Source: Bipolaris cookei (taxonomy: Eukaryota > Ascomycota > Dothideomycetes > Pleosporales > Pleosporaceae). Taken from it: a stretch of 64,000 nucleotides of DNA. Position numbers and translations under genes: made by a program. The stretch spans positions 507,277-571,276 of the forward strand of contig NRSV01000007.1 in assembly GCA_002286855.1 (NCBI GenBank). Reading direction: 5' to 3'. The notes beneath the pieces are model-generated. The model was not told the origin of the DNA. It saw only the letters and a list, made by a program, of their open reading frames with translations, and ran no database searches. Shown one piece after another: positions 1 to 11,040 of the stretch. Position 1 is the first letter of the stretch; each line of letters opens with the position of its first letter.

Positions 1-1365
1 CACTCATATGAATAACGTTCTTACCCGATTTTTGACTGGGCGGGTTGCCCGCCACTCCTGTTTTGTACGCTTGGTCCGGTATGTAGTGTGCGTTGGTCGA
101 CTGTAGCGATGCGCATGACTGTTTCCTTATTTTCCAATGAGTCGTATATTATGCATGGGGAAGGGTGGGTGGTTGCTTCGGGAGAGGGAAGTATCGAAAG
201 ATGGCTTAGCAGTGGGTGCGCTAACCTGGTTGCTGGCGCCGAGTTGGGTGTGTATAGTGGTAGGCATGGGCTATCTGGTATGTGGGTGGTTACACGGCAG
301 TAGGTATGCAGTACCTTGCTACGGAAGCAGGAACCGAGGATGTTGGGGGGGTTGTGGCTGTCACGAGATAGAATGGGAGGCTTCACTTGTTTATTCACCG
401 TGTCGTCTGGTGATGCTGTAGAGATACGATTGGGGCTTCTACGTTTATTTCCTTGGCGTATTTTCTATATGCGCAATGGCTTTTCACTTCATTCACATAC
501 CATTTGTCTGAAATGCATCCATTGGCAAATAGCTTCAGTCTAGTGGAGCAACGGAAAGGGAGATAGCTATGATAATCGGCAGTCCCAACGGTGGGCATGA
601 CAAGCAAGCCAAGTGCAGATATCGATACCCCCGTCTGAGTTCGGTATCCCTGTACATATCTCAATAATGTGGAGCTGAATTGGCAGGTGCGACAGACTTC
701 AACTATATTCGCATCTGCTCCCACGCGAGCATCGAGTGTCATGTCGATCTTCGCCTCTCGCGGTACAGCATATACAACGACAACCAATGGCACAAGTACA
801 ACCCGCTTGAGAAGTCAAGGAAACATTGTTGAACGCCTTCGTACATGTCAAACCGCACAAGGTTACTATTTGAAAATTGTGACTTGTTTGGATGGAACCG
901 GATTACACTACCGTGAGCCCGCTCATACCATCTGTCCGGTCCATGCTAGTACTTTCACCTCATAAATGTTCTGCAGAATAAAAACTGTAGCCGTGCTGAT
1001 ATAGTCCATCCCCCCACGTACGCCATGAAATGAATCTGATCATCTTAAAACGCCTAAGATTGAAAGCAAGAAAGCATCGCAATGGAAGCTACAGTTGCAG
1101 CTCTCCCTTTTGGTACATGTAAACTCACCCATTCATCCCCCCTTTATTTGAATGTGAGAAAACCAGAGATGATCCGCGGTCTGAGACGTGCAAAAATACC
1201 AACCTCCCATTCGGGATTTTGACTGCCGAAAAAGCGAGAAAAGTACAAAGATAAAATGAGCGATGTTGGTGAGATTTGGTAGTGCTATAAAGTAAGCACT
1301 AAAGGATTGGTGGATGTGCTTCTGATGTAAAAACCGCATGGTCAGTCTGATATGTGTAGGCCCAG
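1..1365. other. Unassigned sequence 3' of MAT1-1-1
   Basis: This is the 3' side of the mating-type gene. I recognise no protein here. The longest open frame (395-793, minus, 132 codons) has no motif I can name and no clear splice context. The beta-glucosidase gene often found on this side of MAT in Cochliobolus is not visible, so it either lies further left or is absent. Confidence 0.5.
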
Positions 1366-2556
1366 TCAAATGTGTGTGATGTCATCAAATATGGGAAGGG
1401 TGACATTTTTATCGAATCCAAGACGAAACGCATCGTAATTGATCAAGTTCGACATGTTTGTAGTGAAGTCATCGATGGTCATGTAAGAAACGTCGCCAGG
1501 AAGACTGCAGTCGTTGAACAGGTGTGCATTGTCAAGACGACCTGCATCGCCTTGGTCAGTAGGAATCTGGTCGGACAGCAGGGTAGTGATCCTATCATAG
1601 AATCGATTAGGAGGGTTTTCTAGAACGGGAGCAGTAGTCGAATAGCAGTCAGGCATATATTGGTCCACAGGAGCAGGGTCGACCTGGTGGGCGTTGATGA
1701 TGTCTTGGTCAAGATTCGCTCTATAGCTCGCATTTCTGACCGCCTGCCGCTTGGCTCGGCGTTTGTTACGTGCAAGAAAGCGTGCATGAGCTGCCTTGGA
1801 AGTAGCTTGCGTGACTGAGATAGCAGAGGTGTTCTTCTCAAGGGTCGAGCTGACGGACTGCCCAAGGAATGTTGAGGAAGGCTTATTGTCGTTGAGAATG
1901 AAGCTAGCGGCATATCCCAATGACTGGACATGTGTAATGATGTCCTCGACAGATAGTGCCATGTCTGTGTTTCCTGTGCCGATAGATGCGAGTTCAGAAT
2001 CAGCATTTCGGGATATTGTTGAGTCTCCCTCTTCGTTGACAGTCAGGATCCATCCATGAATCTCGAGATATGAGGCAGGATCAGGTAAGTTGAGGTGAGG
2101 GCAGATAATCCGGAAGAACTGGTCAAGTGGGGCTTGATCTTTGCCAATTTGGTCACGAATGGTGGACCAGGCCTTCGCCATCAAAGACCAAAGTGGTTTG
2201 TTTGGATCTGCTTCCCACAGGAGTCCAATCAGGTTGGAAAGCTTCTTCATAGGCCATTGCTTAAACATTGGAATTGTGATGTAGTAGCCTAACATCTGAA
2301 TTAGCTTATAGCATGCATATCGGTGCAGATGAGACTTACAGCGGAATCCAACGAAGGCATTGAGAGCCTTTCTCGCTTTCTCTGGAGTGGCAGGCCGACC
2401 ACTCACAGCTGGGGATGCCACCAGCAGTTTAGCCGTAAAGGCAGCTTGGGCAGCTGGCTCTTTGATGCAACGCATCAATTGTACCATTTGAGCACCAGTA
2501 CGAGTGGCAATGAACCTCGCAATTTCAGCACCAGTTGGATCCCTTACGAGGGCCAT
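1366..2556 (-). CDS. MAT1-1-1: Mating-type protein MAT1-1-1 (alpha-box transcription factor)
   Basis: This is the master regulator of mating identity in MAT1-1 strains, a nuclear alpha-box (MATalpha_HMG) DNA-binding protein. The alpha box covers roughly residues 45-175 and starts at KARKALNAFVGFRC. It continues with WPMKKLSNLIGLLWEADPNK and AWSTIRDQIGKDQAPLDQFF. A 51-nt intron (2289-2339; GTAAGT, CTAAT, TTAG) sits at the conserved alpha-box position and joins FRC to YYITIP. Because it has no in-frame stop, the unspliced frame looks continuous. I chose the ATG at 2556 (MALVRDPTGAEIARF) over an upstream ATG because it matches the usual start and gives 379 aa, the usual length in Pleosporales. 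The neighbour ORF1 lies upstream on the same strand, as in Cochliobolus. No MAT1-2-1 HMG gene is seen in the window, which fits a heterothallic MAT1-1 idiomorph. Confidence 0.96.
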   Translation of the reverse strand: MALVRDPTGAEIARFIATRTGAQMVQLMRCIKEPAAQAAFTAKLLVASPAVSGRPATPEKARKALNAFVGFRCKSHLHRYACYKLIQMLGYYITIPMFKQWPMKKLSNLIGLLWEADPNKPLWSLMAKAWSTIRDQIGKDQAPLDQFFRIICPHLNLPDPASYLEIHGWILTVNEEGDSTISRNADSELASIGTGNTDMALSVEDIITHVQSLGYAASFILNDNKPSSTFLGQSVSSTLEKNTSAISVTQATSKAAHARFLARNKRRAKRQAVRNASYRANLDQDIINAHQVDPAPVDQYMPDCYSTTAPVLENPPNRFYDRITTLLSDQIPTDQGDAGRLDNAHLFNDCSLPGDVSYMTIDDFTTNMSNLINYDAFRLGFDKNVTLPIFDDITHI

Positions 2557-3799
2557 AGCGTATGTTGTCTCGTAGTAGCGAACTTGAAGTTTCTTTATTG
2601 AAGGAATGCCGTGGCAAAAAGTCAATCAAAAGCCTTTATCAAGACTCAGAACAAAAACCAGCTTCAAAATTCTGACAAAGAGGAGTCGCAATCTCAGAAA
2701 CAAAAAAAATTGAGGTTTGTAAGAAAAGAAATCGCTCAGGTGCGTCACCGGGTACCGCCAAGCTTCAGCAGGCAGTCAAAAAAAGGGTGCCCAAGCCTTG
2801 TCATAGCAAACGGTCAGTGCACAATTCATCGCTCACCGTCAAAAATCTCCTTTACTTACCTCACCGATATACTAAGGGGAGAAGAGACTTCGAGTGTCGC
2901 AAGGAGAAGGTGCGTCATTCACCTGCGGTTTGCCGTCTGAGGCAGCAGTCTGTAAGAGGGCACAGGCGAAACTCGCGGAGATGGAAATCAGATGGATGGT
3001 GAGGGTGAGTAGGCAGGTAGACTGTGATGCCTGATGTGTGAATTGCCATTGATGCTGCAGTCATGAGGTGGCTGGGTTAGCATAAGGTAAAGCCAGGGGG
3101 TGCTATTGTTCGAGTGATTTGTAAGGAAGGGGTTGGTAAAAGACGTCAACTCACCTTTACATACAGGAAGGAGGGTTTTGAAAGATCCAATGGTCCTAAC
3201 TGGGAATCACTTGAAATGGAATAGGCATTGCTGCGTTGTCAGGAATAAAAGATCAGTGGCAAGGGGGTTCATGCACACTAACCCGTGCGCAAGCTATATG
3301 TAAACAGGGAGAAAGGAGAGGGGTTGCAAGACTGTGAAAGTTGTTTGGATTTTTGACCGCGACTTGATATATGAGACAAAGGAAACAGGCTGGCGCCACA
3401 CACGGATGAGGACTAAGACAAGTGGATGTGATTTGGCGTTACGCGTGCCACAAACCACCGTGGTTCAGGAAGGTACCCCCTTGCATAAGAGACATCTGTA
3501 GCGAGACTACAGGGCATTTTGCCACTTTATTTGTCAAACGCACATAGGCTCCGAGGAAAGAGGGCATTGGTCGTGAAGGTTCGATTTGTCTGATTTATGA
3601 ATGTAAGAAGAATCCGACTCAATCGACTTACTGTACTTTTGAATGTGCAGGGTGCAGGAACTACGTTTTCCGGCGACTTTGCATATGCATGTCCCACAAG
3701 AGTATTTAGTGTGAGCGCCCAACCTCTCTCATACAAAAGATAACATAGCTTTTGAATACATAACATATAAATCCGCTCACCTAGTATAAAATAAGAGGC
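2557..3799. promoter_or_regulatory. MAT1-1-1 5' region / idiomorph flank
   Basis: This stretch of about 1.2 kb separates the MAT1-1-1 start from the 3' end of ORF1. It probably holds the MAT promoter, any 5' leader and one idiomorph border. The short frames inside it (for example 2611-2940, plus) show no recognisable family, and no extra MAT1-1 gene could be supported. Confidence 0.4.
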
Positions 3800-4692
3800 T
3801 TAATCTGCTGTTCCATTTGGCAGAGCATTTGGCGTGCCTTCTGACAATCTCCAATCTCGCACTTGGCCTTTCCAGTCGGCAATTCTCCCGTCGCGGATCT
3901 TTACAATGACAACCCTGACTTCTTCTCCGTCCAAATAGCATTGGGCCCCTCCATTACCTTCTCTTGGCGCATCTCCACTTGTAGCTCCGTTGTCTAGCCC
4001 GCCACTACCCCACAAGCCCTCCGCGCCTGGCGAAGTCGAATAGATATCCTCTGTACCATCACTAAAGGTGTTGTTTGCGACGTGTTGAGCCTTGTACCAT
4101 GTCTCTTCCTGTGACCCAGAGGGAACCAGCTCAGCAATGCCATTGATGGTAGTGCTGATTCGACTCAATGAGGCTGTGTTCATGCCAAGAAGAAGCTCGG
4201 CCAGTGATCCAGACCGGGGTGCTGGGCGGGTTGGCGAAGGGGAGCGACCTGGCTGACTTAGAGTGGGTGGCCGATGGGATATCCAGTCATGCACCAGTAG
4301 AGACACAAGCGAGTTCGATTCCAGGTTCTGAGTCTTGCGGGATGATGCCGGCGTTGTCATGATGATGATTGGACTTGAAGAGTAAGGCGTGTTAGGTAGA
4401 TATGTGTAGTTCATGAGGGAAACATGAGGAATGTTTTCTGAGCATGTTGCAAGATGAAGCTGTAGCATCTGTCAGAATCTTGCACAAGACTGGAGAGTAG
4501 TGATATCCATTGGGACACGTGATATGAAGATGGGAATAATCAAAGACAGGACAGTAATGACAAGAGATTGTCGAGGAGGTTCGATAAGGGAAATGTAAGA
4601 CAAGACTGCTGGCAGGGAGGATAACTCACAAAGCGGGCATTCTGAAGGCAGGTTATGACCTCTTCGGGTAAGCTGTTGGACATGCTGGACAT
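3800..4692 (-). CDS. ORF1: pyridoxamine-phosphate-oxidase-like FMN-binding split-barrel protein (YLR456W family)
   Basis: This is the standard MAT-flanking gene of Pleosporales, related to yeast YLR456W; its biochemical substrate is not established. Exon 1 (4630-4692) encodes MSSMSNSLPEEVITCLQNARF. A 170-nt intron (4460-4629, GTGAGT...CTACAG) leads into LHLATC at exon 2 (3800-4459), giving 240 aa. An alternative acceptor 9 nt upstream would insert MLQ. I prefer the downstream one because it yields the family sequence ARFLHLATC. Visible family blocks are VSLMNYTYLP, SLVSLLVHDWISHRPPT, SLAELLLGMN, ISTTINGIAELV and CYLDGEEVRVVIVKIRDGRI. The gene diverges from GAP1 across 233 bp. Confidence 0.9.
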
Positions 4693-4925
4693 TAATACGA
4701 GGTGCAACACTGCCCAAGACGAGAGAGAAAGGGGCACGGTCCCGCAAGATAGTCAGAAAATGGCGGCGCGACGCGGGTGATGCTTGGGTCACGGGCTGTG
4801 TTTGGTGGGTGGGATGCGACAGGAACCTGGCGGCGGAAACGATGACGTTGGAACAGTCCGTGCCATGTCTCCGCCTGATAGGTTGCGCGTCCCCCAAGAT
4901 GACCACTGGCATATATGTAACCACC
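4693..4925. promoter_or_regulatory. Bidirectional ORF1/GAP1 promoter region
   Basis: These 233 bp separate the two divergent start codons and must hold both promoters and leaders. The GAP1 start has an ideal ACCACCATGG context. Upstream in-frame ATGs for GAP1 (for example 4809) reach back towards ORF1 and are less likely. Confidence 0.45.
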
Positions 4926-7197
4926 ATGGTACCTGAACCCGCCATGAACGCCCCACCTACACTTGCGCCCGTGGACATGACCGAATCCTTCAACCCGGAC
5001 TTTAACACCACATCCAATTCCGCAAAGGACGGTGCCCTCGCATCCCCAATACACGAGGCCGCTCCCACAACGCCGGAACAGCGGAGTACTCCCCAGGATG
5101 CGCATACCCAGCAGCGGGTCCATGAGATCCTACACTCAGACGTGGGTGTCGCGACCCTGCTGAATCGCCTCAAAGCCAGCATTTCAAGTGCCAGGGTTAG
5201 TGGATACCGACTTTGACTATGTAGTACAACCCGCTCATATATGTGGTAGGACTTTGCGGGCTTTCTGAAGCGCCGGGGCGCCCTTGAAGAGGAACATGCA
5301 GGCAGCTTGAAGAAACTCAGCCGGGGGACACTCGATGGCGTGCGCAAGCCCGATTCACGACATGAGAGCTATCAGACTCAATTCGAGCAAGTCCTCCACG
5401 CCAACGAGCGCATCGCCGACAATGGCACACAGTTTGGGCTCGCTCTGCACGCCATGCACGAGAACCTTCTGCAGCTAGCCAACAAGATGGACGGAAGCCG
5501 CAAGACATGGAAGCAGCAGGGACTATCTGCTGAGAACAAGGTGCAGGAGGCCGAACGGCTGGCTGAGAAGGCCAAGGCAAAATACGACCAGCTGGCCGAA
5601 GATCTTGACCGTGTCAAGACGGGCGACACAGGGGCGGGCAGGAAGTTCGGTCTGAAGGGACCCAAGTCAGCAGCCCAGCACGAAGAGGATCTTCAGCGTA
5701 AGACCCAGGCGGCGGACCAGGACTACGCCAGCAAGGTGCAGACGGCCCAAGCCTTACGCAAGGAGCTCATATCCACTACGCGGCCTCAGGCTATCTCTGC
5801 ACTATTGGACCTGATCAAGGAAACAGATGCTGCCCTTACCATGGAAATGCAGAAGTTTGGTAAGTATCTCGCCTTTGAAACCGAGACCCAACTGACACAG
5901 TACCAGCCTCATTCAACGAGAAACTCGTGGTCAACAACGGCCAAGTTGTCACGCCCCAGCCGCTCAAAGGCAGCACTGCTCACCCCCCACCTAGCATCAA
6001 CCAGCTCATTTACCAGATCAACAATGAGCGAGACTTTGAGGATTTTGTCTTGAGCCAGGGATCCAAGGCGCCTCTTTCTAGAGCGGAGCTTCAATACGTC
6101 AAGCATCCGACCCAGAACCAGGGACGATCTCATCCAACCCCGCCGGCTGGAAATGGTCGTCCTTCAATGCAACTGCAGAGCCAATCCCCACCAACCTTCT
6201 CGATGCCGCAACCAGACCCCCACCCTACTTCGCCCTTGCAGCAGAGCTCTTCCCATGCCGAGCCCTCGCAACAGCCTTCATTCGGGACTCACTCGCAGCA
6301 GCAGCAGCCGCCTCCTTCGTTGCAGCTGCAGCAGCACCCACCACAACCGCCTCAGCCAGCACCATACCCAGCCAACACTCCTTACTCACCTACTTCTCAG
6401 GCTCCTTACCCACAAACGGACTATCCGCGTGGCCCGGTTGGTCAGGCCACAGCACAGCAGACTAGTGGTGTACTTTATCACACTGGTCAACCTCCTATCA
6501 ACCCCATCTTTGGTGTCACTCTAGAAGAACTGTTCCAGCGAGACGGCTCTCCTGTACCGATAATAGTCTATCAATGCATCCAGGCTGTCGATCTCTATGG
6601 ATTGGAGGTAGAGGGCATTTATCGCATTCCGGGAACCTCGTCACATATCCAGCAGATGAAGGCTTTGTTTGACAGTGGTATGTTGTATAAATGGTGCAAA
6701 TCGGTAGCATAACTGACGCAGGGCAGATGCTTCCCAGGTCGATTTCCGCAATCCCGAAGCCTTCCAGCATGATGTCAACAGTATCGCGGGGCTGTTGAAG
6801 CAGTTCTTCCGCGAGCTGCCTGATCCGCTCCTCACGCGCGAATTCTATGGCAAGTACATTGAGGCTGCACGGATTGACGATGATACGATGCGCCGAGACT
6901 CGATGCATGCTCTGATCAACGCCTTGCCTGATCCGAACTACGCAACGCTGCGTGCTCTTGCTCTGCATCTGCATCGGGTCCAGCAATCTTCAGAGATCAA
7001 CCGCATGAGTACTGCCAACTTGGCCATTTGTTGGGCGTAAGTGAAGACAAACTGAGTAGTTGCCGCGCCAGCTAATCCTTTACAGACCCTCAATCATGGG
7101 TCCCCATAAAGGCAACAACATGGCCGATGCTGGACTGCAGGCCCGCGTGATTATCACCATCTTAGACAATGTGCTTCAGATATTCGACGAGGACTAG
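4926..7197 (+). CDS. GAP1: F-BAR and RhoGAP domain GTPase-activating protein (GAP1, MAT-flanking)
   Basis: The protein stimulates GTP hydrolysis by Rho-family GTPases and probably acts at the plasma membrane in cell-wall and polarity control, like yeast Rgd1. Five exons (4926-5195, 5250-5859, 5907-6677, 6727-7036, 7086-7197) give 690 aa with 47-54 nt introns. An F-BAR domain begins near residue 90 (DFAGFLKRRGALEEEHAGSL) and runs as coiled coil to about residue 330. A Gln/Pro-rich linker (near 380-470, with a CAG run at about 6296) follows. The C-terminal RhoGAP domain starts near GVTLEELFQRDGSPVPI and carries the arginine-finger motif GIYRIPG. The RhoGAP blocks FFRELPDPLLT and NLAICWAPSIMG follow. 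The last two introns interrupt the GAP domain. Its position beside ORF1 and MAT matches Cochliobolus. Confidence 0.95.
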
Positions 7198-7856
7198 ACG
7201 AGCTGGAAACCTTGAATGCGTTACAAATCTCTTCGAAGAGAAAGGTCTAATATGTGCAGGTGACACTGCTTATCCAGAGTGGTACTCGGCGGCGATCTGC
7301 CGTCTTTTGCCCTGCAGATGGCTTTATTCCGTAAGCATGAGGAAGTATAGCTGTGCTGTAGCAGGGGCATACGATGCGTCGTGTCGAGTTGTATTTGAGC
7401 GATAACGAATATGAGGTATTGGTGGGCGCTGGTAGATATCCATAGTGTGACAAGAGAAGCCAGTACTGGGCTGGAAGAAGGCTCGTGCTTGGAGATGGGT
7501 CTGGCATGGTTTGAATACAAACAGCCACAATGGCCAACATCAATATATGCGTGTCAATTGACCAAGTGATGAAAAGTGCGCTGCTGCCAAACCAGGGTTA
7601 CGTAGATGGCTGAAGGAATCAAGTGGAGACGTGTGTCGTTGATACATACGTAGTGGGGCATACTTACCCCAGTGCCCCGGGCACGCTAGCCAAGTTGACG
7701 GGGGGGGAGCTGGGGGGTAATATGTAGGTGAGGGGAAGCTCTAAGCCGCCCGGGGTCCCAAGTACGCCCACGCTGCTTCACCCACCCGCACACTTGCTGA
7801 CATCAACGATTTCCCTGTTGGTTCGCCTCTTGGCCTCCTTCTCTACCTTCAACACC
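7198..7856. other. GAP1 3' flank and NIPSNAP promoter
   Basis: No gene is recognised here. The stretch presumably holds the GAP1 3' UTR and the upstream region of the NIPSNAP gene. Confidence 0.4.
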
Positions 7857-8988
7857 ATGCTCTCACGTCGTGCTTGTGCCAGCGTGCGCAGCAGGCTGAT
7901 TCCACAATCAATTGCCACTGTCCGCACGCGAGCTTTTGGTGCTACATCTGCGGCGCAGGGCCCTGCGCGAGCTCCCGCACTTGCCGACATCACGCCAGAC
8001 AATGCGGCAAGTTTTAACGAGAAGCAGAAGAAGTTCCGCGATGGCCTAATAGCAGCCCAGAGGCAAAAGGAGCAGGAAGAGAGTACGTCATAATCCCTCC
8101 AGTAGCAAACCGACCTTTAAAAACGCTGACATGAGCCATTGTAGAAGAGGCTCGCGCCCGTGAGCACGAGAATGCCAAAAAGAAAGGTGGTGCATTGTCG
8201 TCCCTCATCTACGGCACACCCGAAGGTCGCGAGCTTGACAAGGACATTGAGCGCAGCTTCTCCCAGGTCCTGGCCCGCGGCAAGTACGTCCACTCGATCG
8301 TCTTCCATGAGGTCAAGCAGGAAAATATTGAAGAGTATACCGAGTTGGTTGGCGGCTGGTATCCCAAGATGGCCTCGATTCCCGAGAATAAGGTCCATCT
8401 GGTAGGTAGCTGGAGGACTGAAGTTGGCGACTGCAACACCTTTGGTAAGCTCTCCAGTCTCCGCCGTAGCTTGTCTCATTCCTCTGCTGACCACATTACA
8501 CAGTGCACATCTGGGAATACCAGCGCTACGAAGGATATCACGAGTCGCTACACAATATCCAGTCCCACCCCGAGTTCCCCGCGTTCGATTCCAAGCTCAA
8601 GAAGTTGATCTCTAGCAAGCGCAATTCTCTTATGCAAGAGTTCTCTTTCTGGCCAACTACACCACCGCGCCAGCTTGGTGGCATCTTCGAACTACGCTCG
8701 TATACACTGCACCCAGGCAACTTGCTAGAGTGGGAGACACACTGGCGACGTGGGCTGAAGGCCCGACGAGAGGTCATGGAAGGTGTCGGTGCTTGGTTCG
8801 TTCAAATCGGGGACCTCAACACAGTGCATCATCTATGGCAGTTTGCCAACCTTGAGGAACGCAAGATCCGTCGCGAACAGAGCTGGAGCGTAGAAGGGTG
8901 GGGCGAGACGGTACACAAGACGGTACCACTCATTCAAACCATGAAGAGCAGCATCCTTATTCCCTGCTCCTGGAGTCCTGTCGCTTGA
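7857..8988 (+). CDS. NIPSNAP-family mitochondrial protein
   Basis: NIPSNAP proteins are mitochondrial members of the dimeric alpha/beta-barrel fold; in animals they take part in mitophagy signalling, and their fungal role is not settled. Three exons (7857-8082, 8145-8444, 8504-8988) give 336 aa. The N-terminus is rich in Arg/Ser/Ala without acids (MLSRRACASVRSRLIPQ), typical of a matrix-targeting presequence. Two NIPSNAP repeats follow. The first has KYVHSIVFHEVKQENIEEY with VHLVGSWRTEVGD and VHIWEYQRYEGY. The second has LGGIFELRSYTLHPGNLLEW with GAWFVQIGDLNTVHHLWQF. Both introns break codons in phase 1 and restore the family sequence exactly. Confidence 0.93.
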
Positions 8989-9502
8989 GCTGCACCCAAT
9001 GGAAGCCGAACATGACTCGAATAGCATTTTACGGGACGAGAATGCAATACTCGCGCAGAAATCAGGTCCTTGCTCTCCTAGACCGAATACCACTCATCAT
9101 TGGGCTTCAGAAGGATAGAAGCCTGCTTGGGCCATGAACTGATCAAAGTATCACTCAGTCACAGGACTGAGGGGGTGTCGTAGCTCGGTATAACTTTGCA
9201 ATATTATGGTTTGGTACAATGTATTTATTAAAAACACACTTTAGTCATCATGCTGGCCAGCTTGAATTCAGAACAAGATTCGGGAGAGTAACGTCTGCCA
9301 ATAGTCCAGTCTTTGCCCACGTGTTCGCGCGAGTGCAAGCGTGGTGGCAGGGAAAACAGGCCAGAGCGGCGGGGTACGTCATACGATAATCACAAGCTCG
9401 GGCCTCTTCTCCCACGCACACAGACGCAAAGTTTACTCTCTCACTGCGACAACACGACAACAATTACTAATACCATCCTGGTCCAGGAGGACTCGCTCTG
9501 CA
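8989..9502. other. Intergenic region
   Basis: This 514-bp stretch between two co-oriented genes shows no recognisable feature. It holds the NIPSNAP 3' flank and the promoter of the phosphotransferase. Confidence 0.4.
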
Positions 9503-10986
9503 ATGGTGTACATTCGACAGGACAAGCTGCCCAAGCTAAAAGAGTACAAGTACTCTGGTGTGGATCACAGTCTTCTCTCGCAATATGTGCTGAAGCCCTT
9601 CTACACCCATGTCGTCATCAAATGTTTTCCCATGTGGATGGCGTAAGTGCTGTCACATATCGACCATTTGCATTGCTAACCGTCTCCAGGCCAAATCTTG
9701 TAAGTATGATGTTTTCGGGACCCTGATCCGCTCTAAAATCAGCCAGTTGAACCCCCACCTTGACCGCAAATATTTGGATGAACACTAACACAGCTACATA
9801 GATCACCTTGACTGGATTCGGCTTCATTGTTGTCAACTTTCTTACTATGCTATGGTACACACCTACGCTAGATCAAGATTGCCCAGCATGGGTGTACCTC
9901 AGCTGGGCTGTTGGCCTTTTCCTGTATCAGACATTTGATGCTGTTGATGGAAGCCAAGCCCGCAGAACTCACCAGAGCGGTCCTCTTGGTGAATTATTTG
10001 ATCATGGAGTTGATGCGATAAACACTACATTGGAGGTGCTGCTGTTCTCTGCTGTCATGAATCTCGGCCAAGGATGGAAGACAGTCCTTACGCTTTTTGC
10101 CTGTCAGTGACATGTGAACTGGTGGATAGAAGTTCATTTACTGACCAGCGTAGCATCATTGACATTCTATGTCCAGACTTGGGACGAATATCACACACAT
10201 ACCCTGACGCTTGGTATCATTTCAGGGCCAGTAGAAGGTATCGTCATACTGTGCATTGTGTACGCCTTGACAGCCTTTCTAGGGGGCGGTAGCTTCTGGC
10301 AACGCCCCATGCTTGAGACTTTGGGCATCAAACAATTTGAGTTTATTCCAGATGTTCTGTACCACATGGCATGGAATGAATGGTACATGGTTCAAGGAGG
10401 TTTTGTGCTGGTTTTCAACACCGTTCTAAGGCAAGTATAGCTCTTCAGATGTTAAGAACCAGACTGACAGTATTAAAGTGCCTTGAACGTCATGAAAGCG
10501 CGCCGCGCCCGTGGTCAAAAGACACGTGTTGCCCTACTTGGACTACTTACATTTGCGGGCGCCTGGGTCCTGATCCCTGCCTACTTGTACCTACAGCCTA
10601 TCATTCTGCACCACCATCTGGTACCGTTCATCTTCTATGCCGGCTTGATCAACGCCTACTCGGTTGGAAGAATGATCATCTCCCATCTTACAAAGTCACG
10701 TTTCCCAAGGGGCAACGTACTCATCTACCCTCTAATCTTTGGAGTCATTGACTCTCTTGGACCCTGGCTGCAAGAAAACTTTGGTGTGGGCTGGCCGAGC
10801 GCTCTGGGTAACGACGTTTATCAAGTAGCATTCGTCTTTATGTGTCTAGGACTCGCTATCGGAGTGCATGGAAGCTTCATCGTGGACGTCATCTGGACTA
10901 TATGTGATTACCTTGACATCTGGTGTCTTACTATCAAGTACCCATATCAGCCAGTGGCGGAAAATGTAGAAAGGAAGAGTCAGTGA
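9503..10986 (+). CDS. sn-1,2-diacylglycerol choline/ethanolaminephosphotransferase (CPT1/EPT1 family)
   Basis: The enzyme carries out the last step of the Kennedy pathway, moving phosphocholine or phosphoethanolamine from the CDP-alcohol to diacylglycerol in ER/Golgi membranes. The complete CDP-alcohol phosphotransferase signature DG-x2-AR-x8-G-x3-D-x3-D is present (from DGSQARRTH, ending LFDHGVD), followed by many hydrophobic spans. Five exons (9503-9642, 9690-9699, 9802-10102, 10154-10430, 10479-10986) give 411 aa, close to yeast Cpt1. Exon 2 is a 10-nt microexon completing WMAPNLITL. Intron 4 (10431-10478) is a GC-AG intron (AG|GCAAGT ... ATTAAAG) with a CTGAC branch site. Only this splice gives the expected VLSALNVMK. 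Choline versus ethanolamine preference cannot be read from the sequence. Confidence 0.94.
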
Positions 10987-11040
10987 TGAGGTGGCTCGGG
11001 TTTAAATATATAGAGACGCGCATATACAAGTAAAAATCTC

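Noticed and set aside
395..793. 132-codon frame on the minus strand near the left edge
   Set aside because: No recognisable domain, no clear start context or splice partner; it could be chance in a non-coding flank.
1..1365. BGL1 (beta-glucosidase) expected 3' of MAT
   Set aside because: No glycoside hydrolase sequence is readable in either strand of this stretch.
2557..2625. Upstream ATG of the MAT1-1-1 frame (2625)
   Set aside because: It adds 23 residues not typical of the family; the internal ATG gives the usual N-terminus and length.
4809..4925. Upstream in-frame ATGs for GAP1
   Set aside because: The ATG at 4926 has an ideal context and starts closer to the conserved region; the earlier ones run back towards the divergent ORF1 gene.
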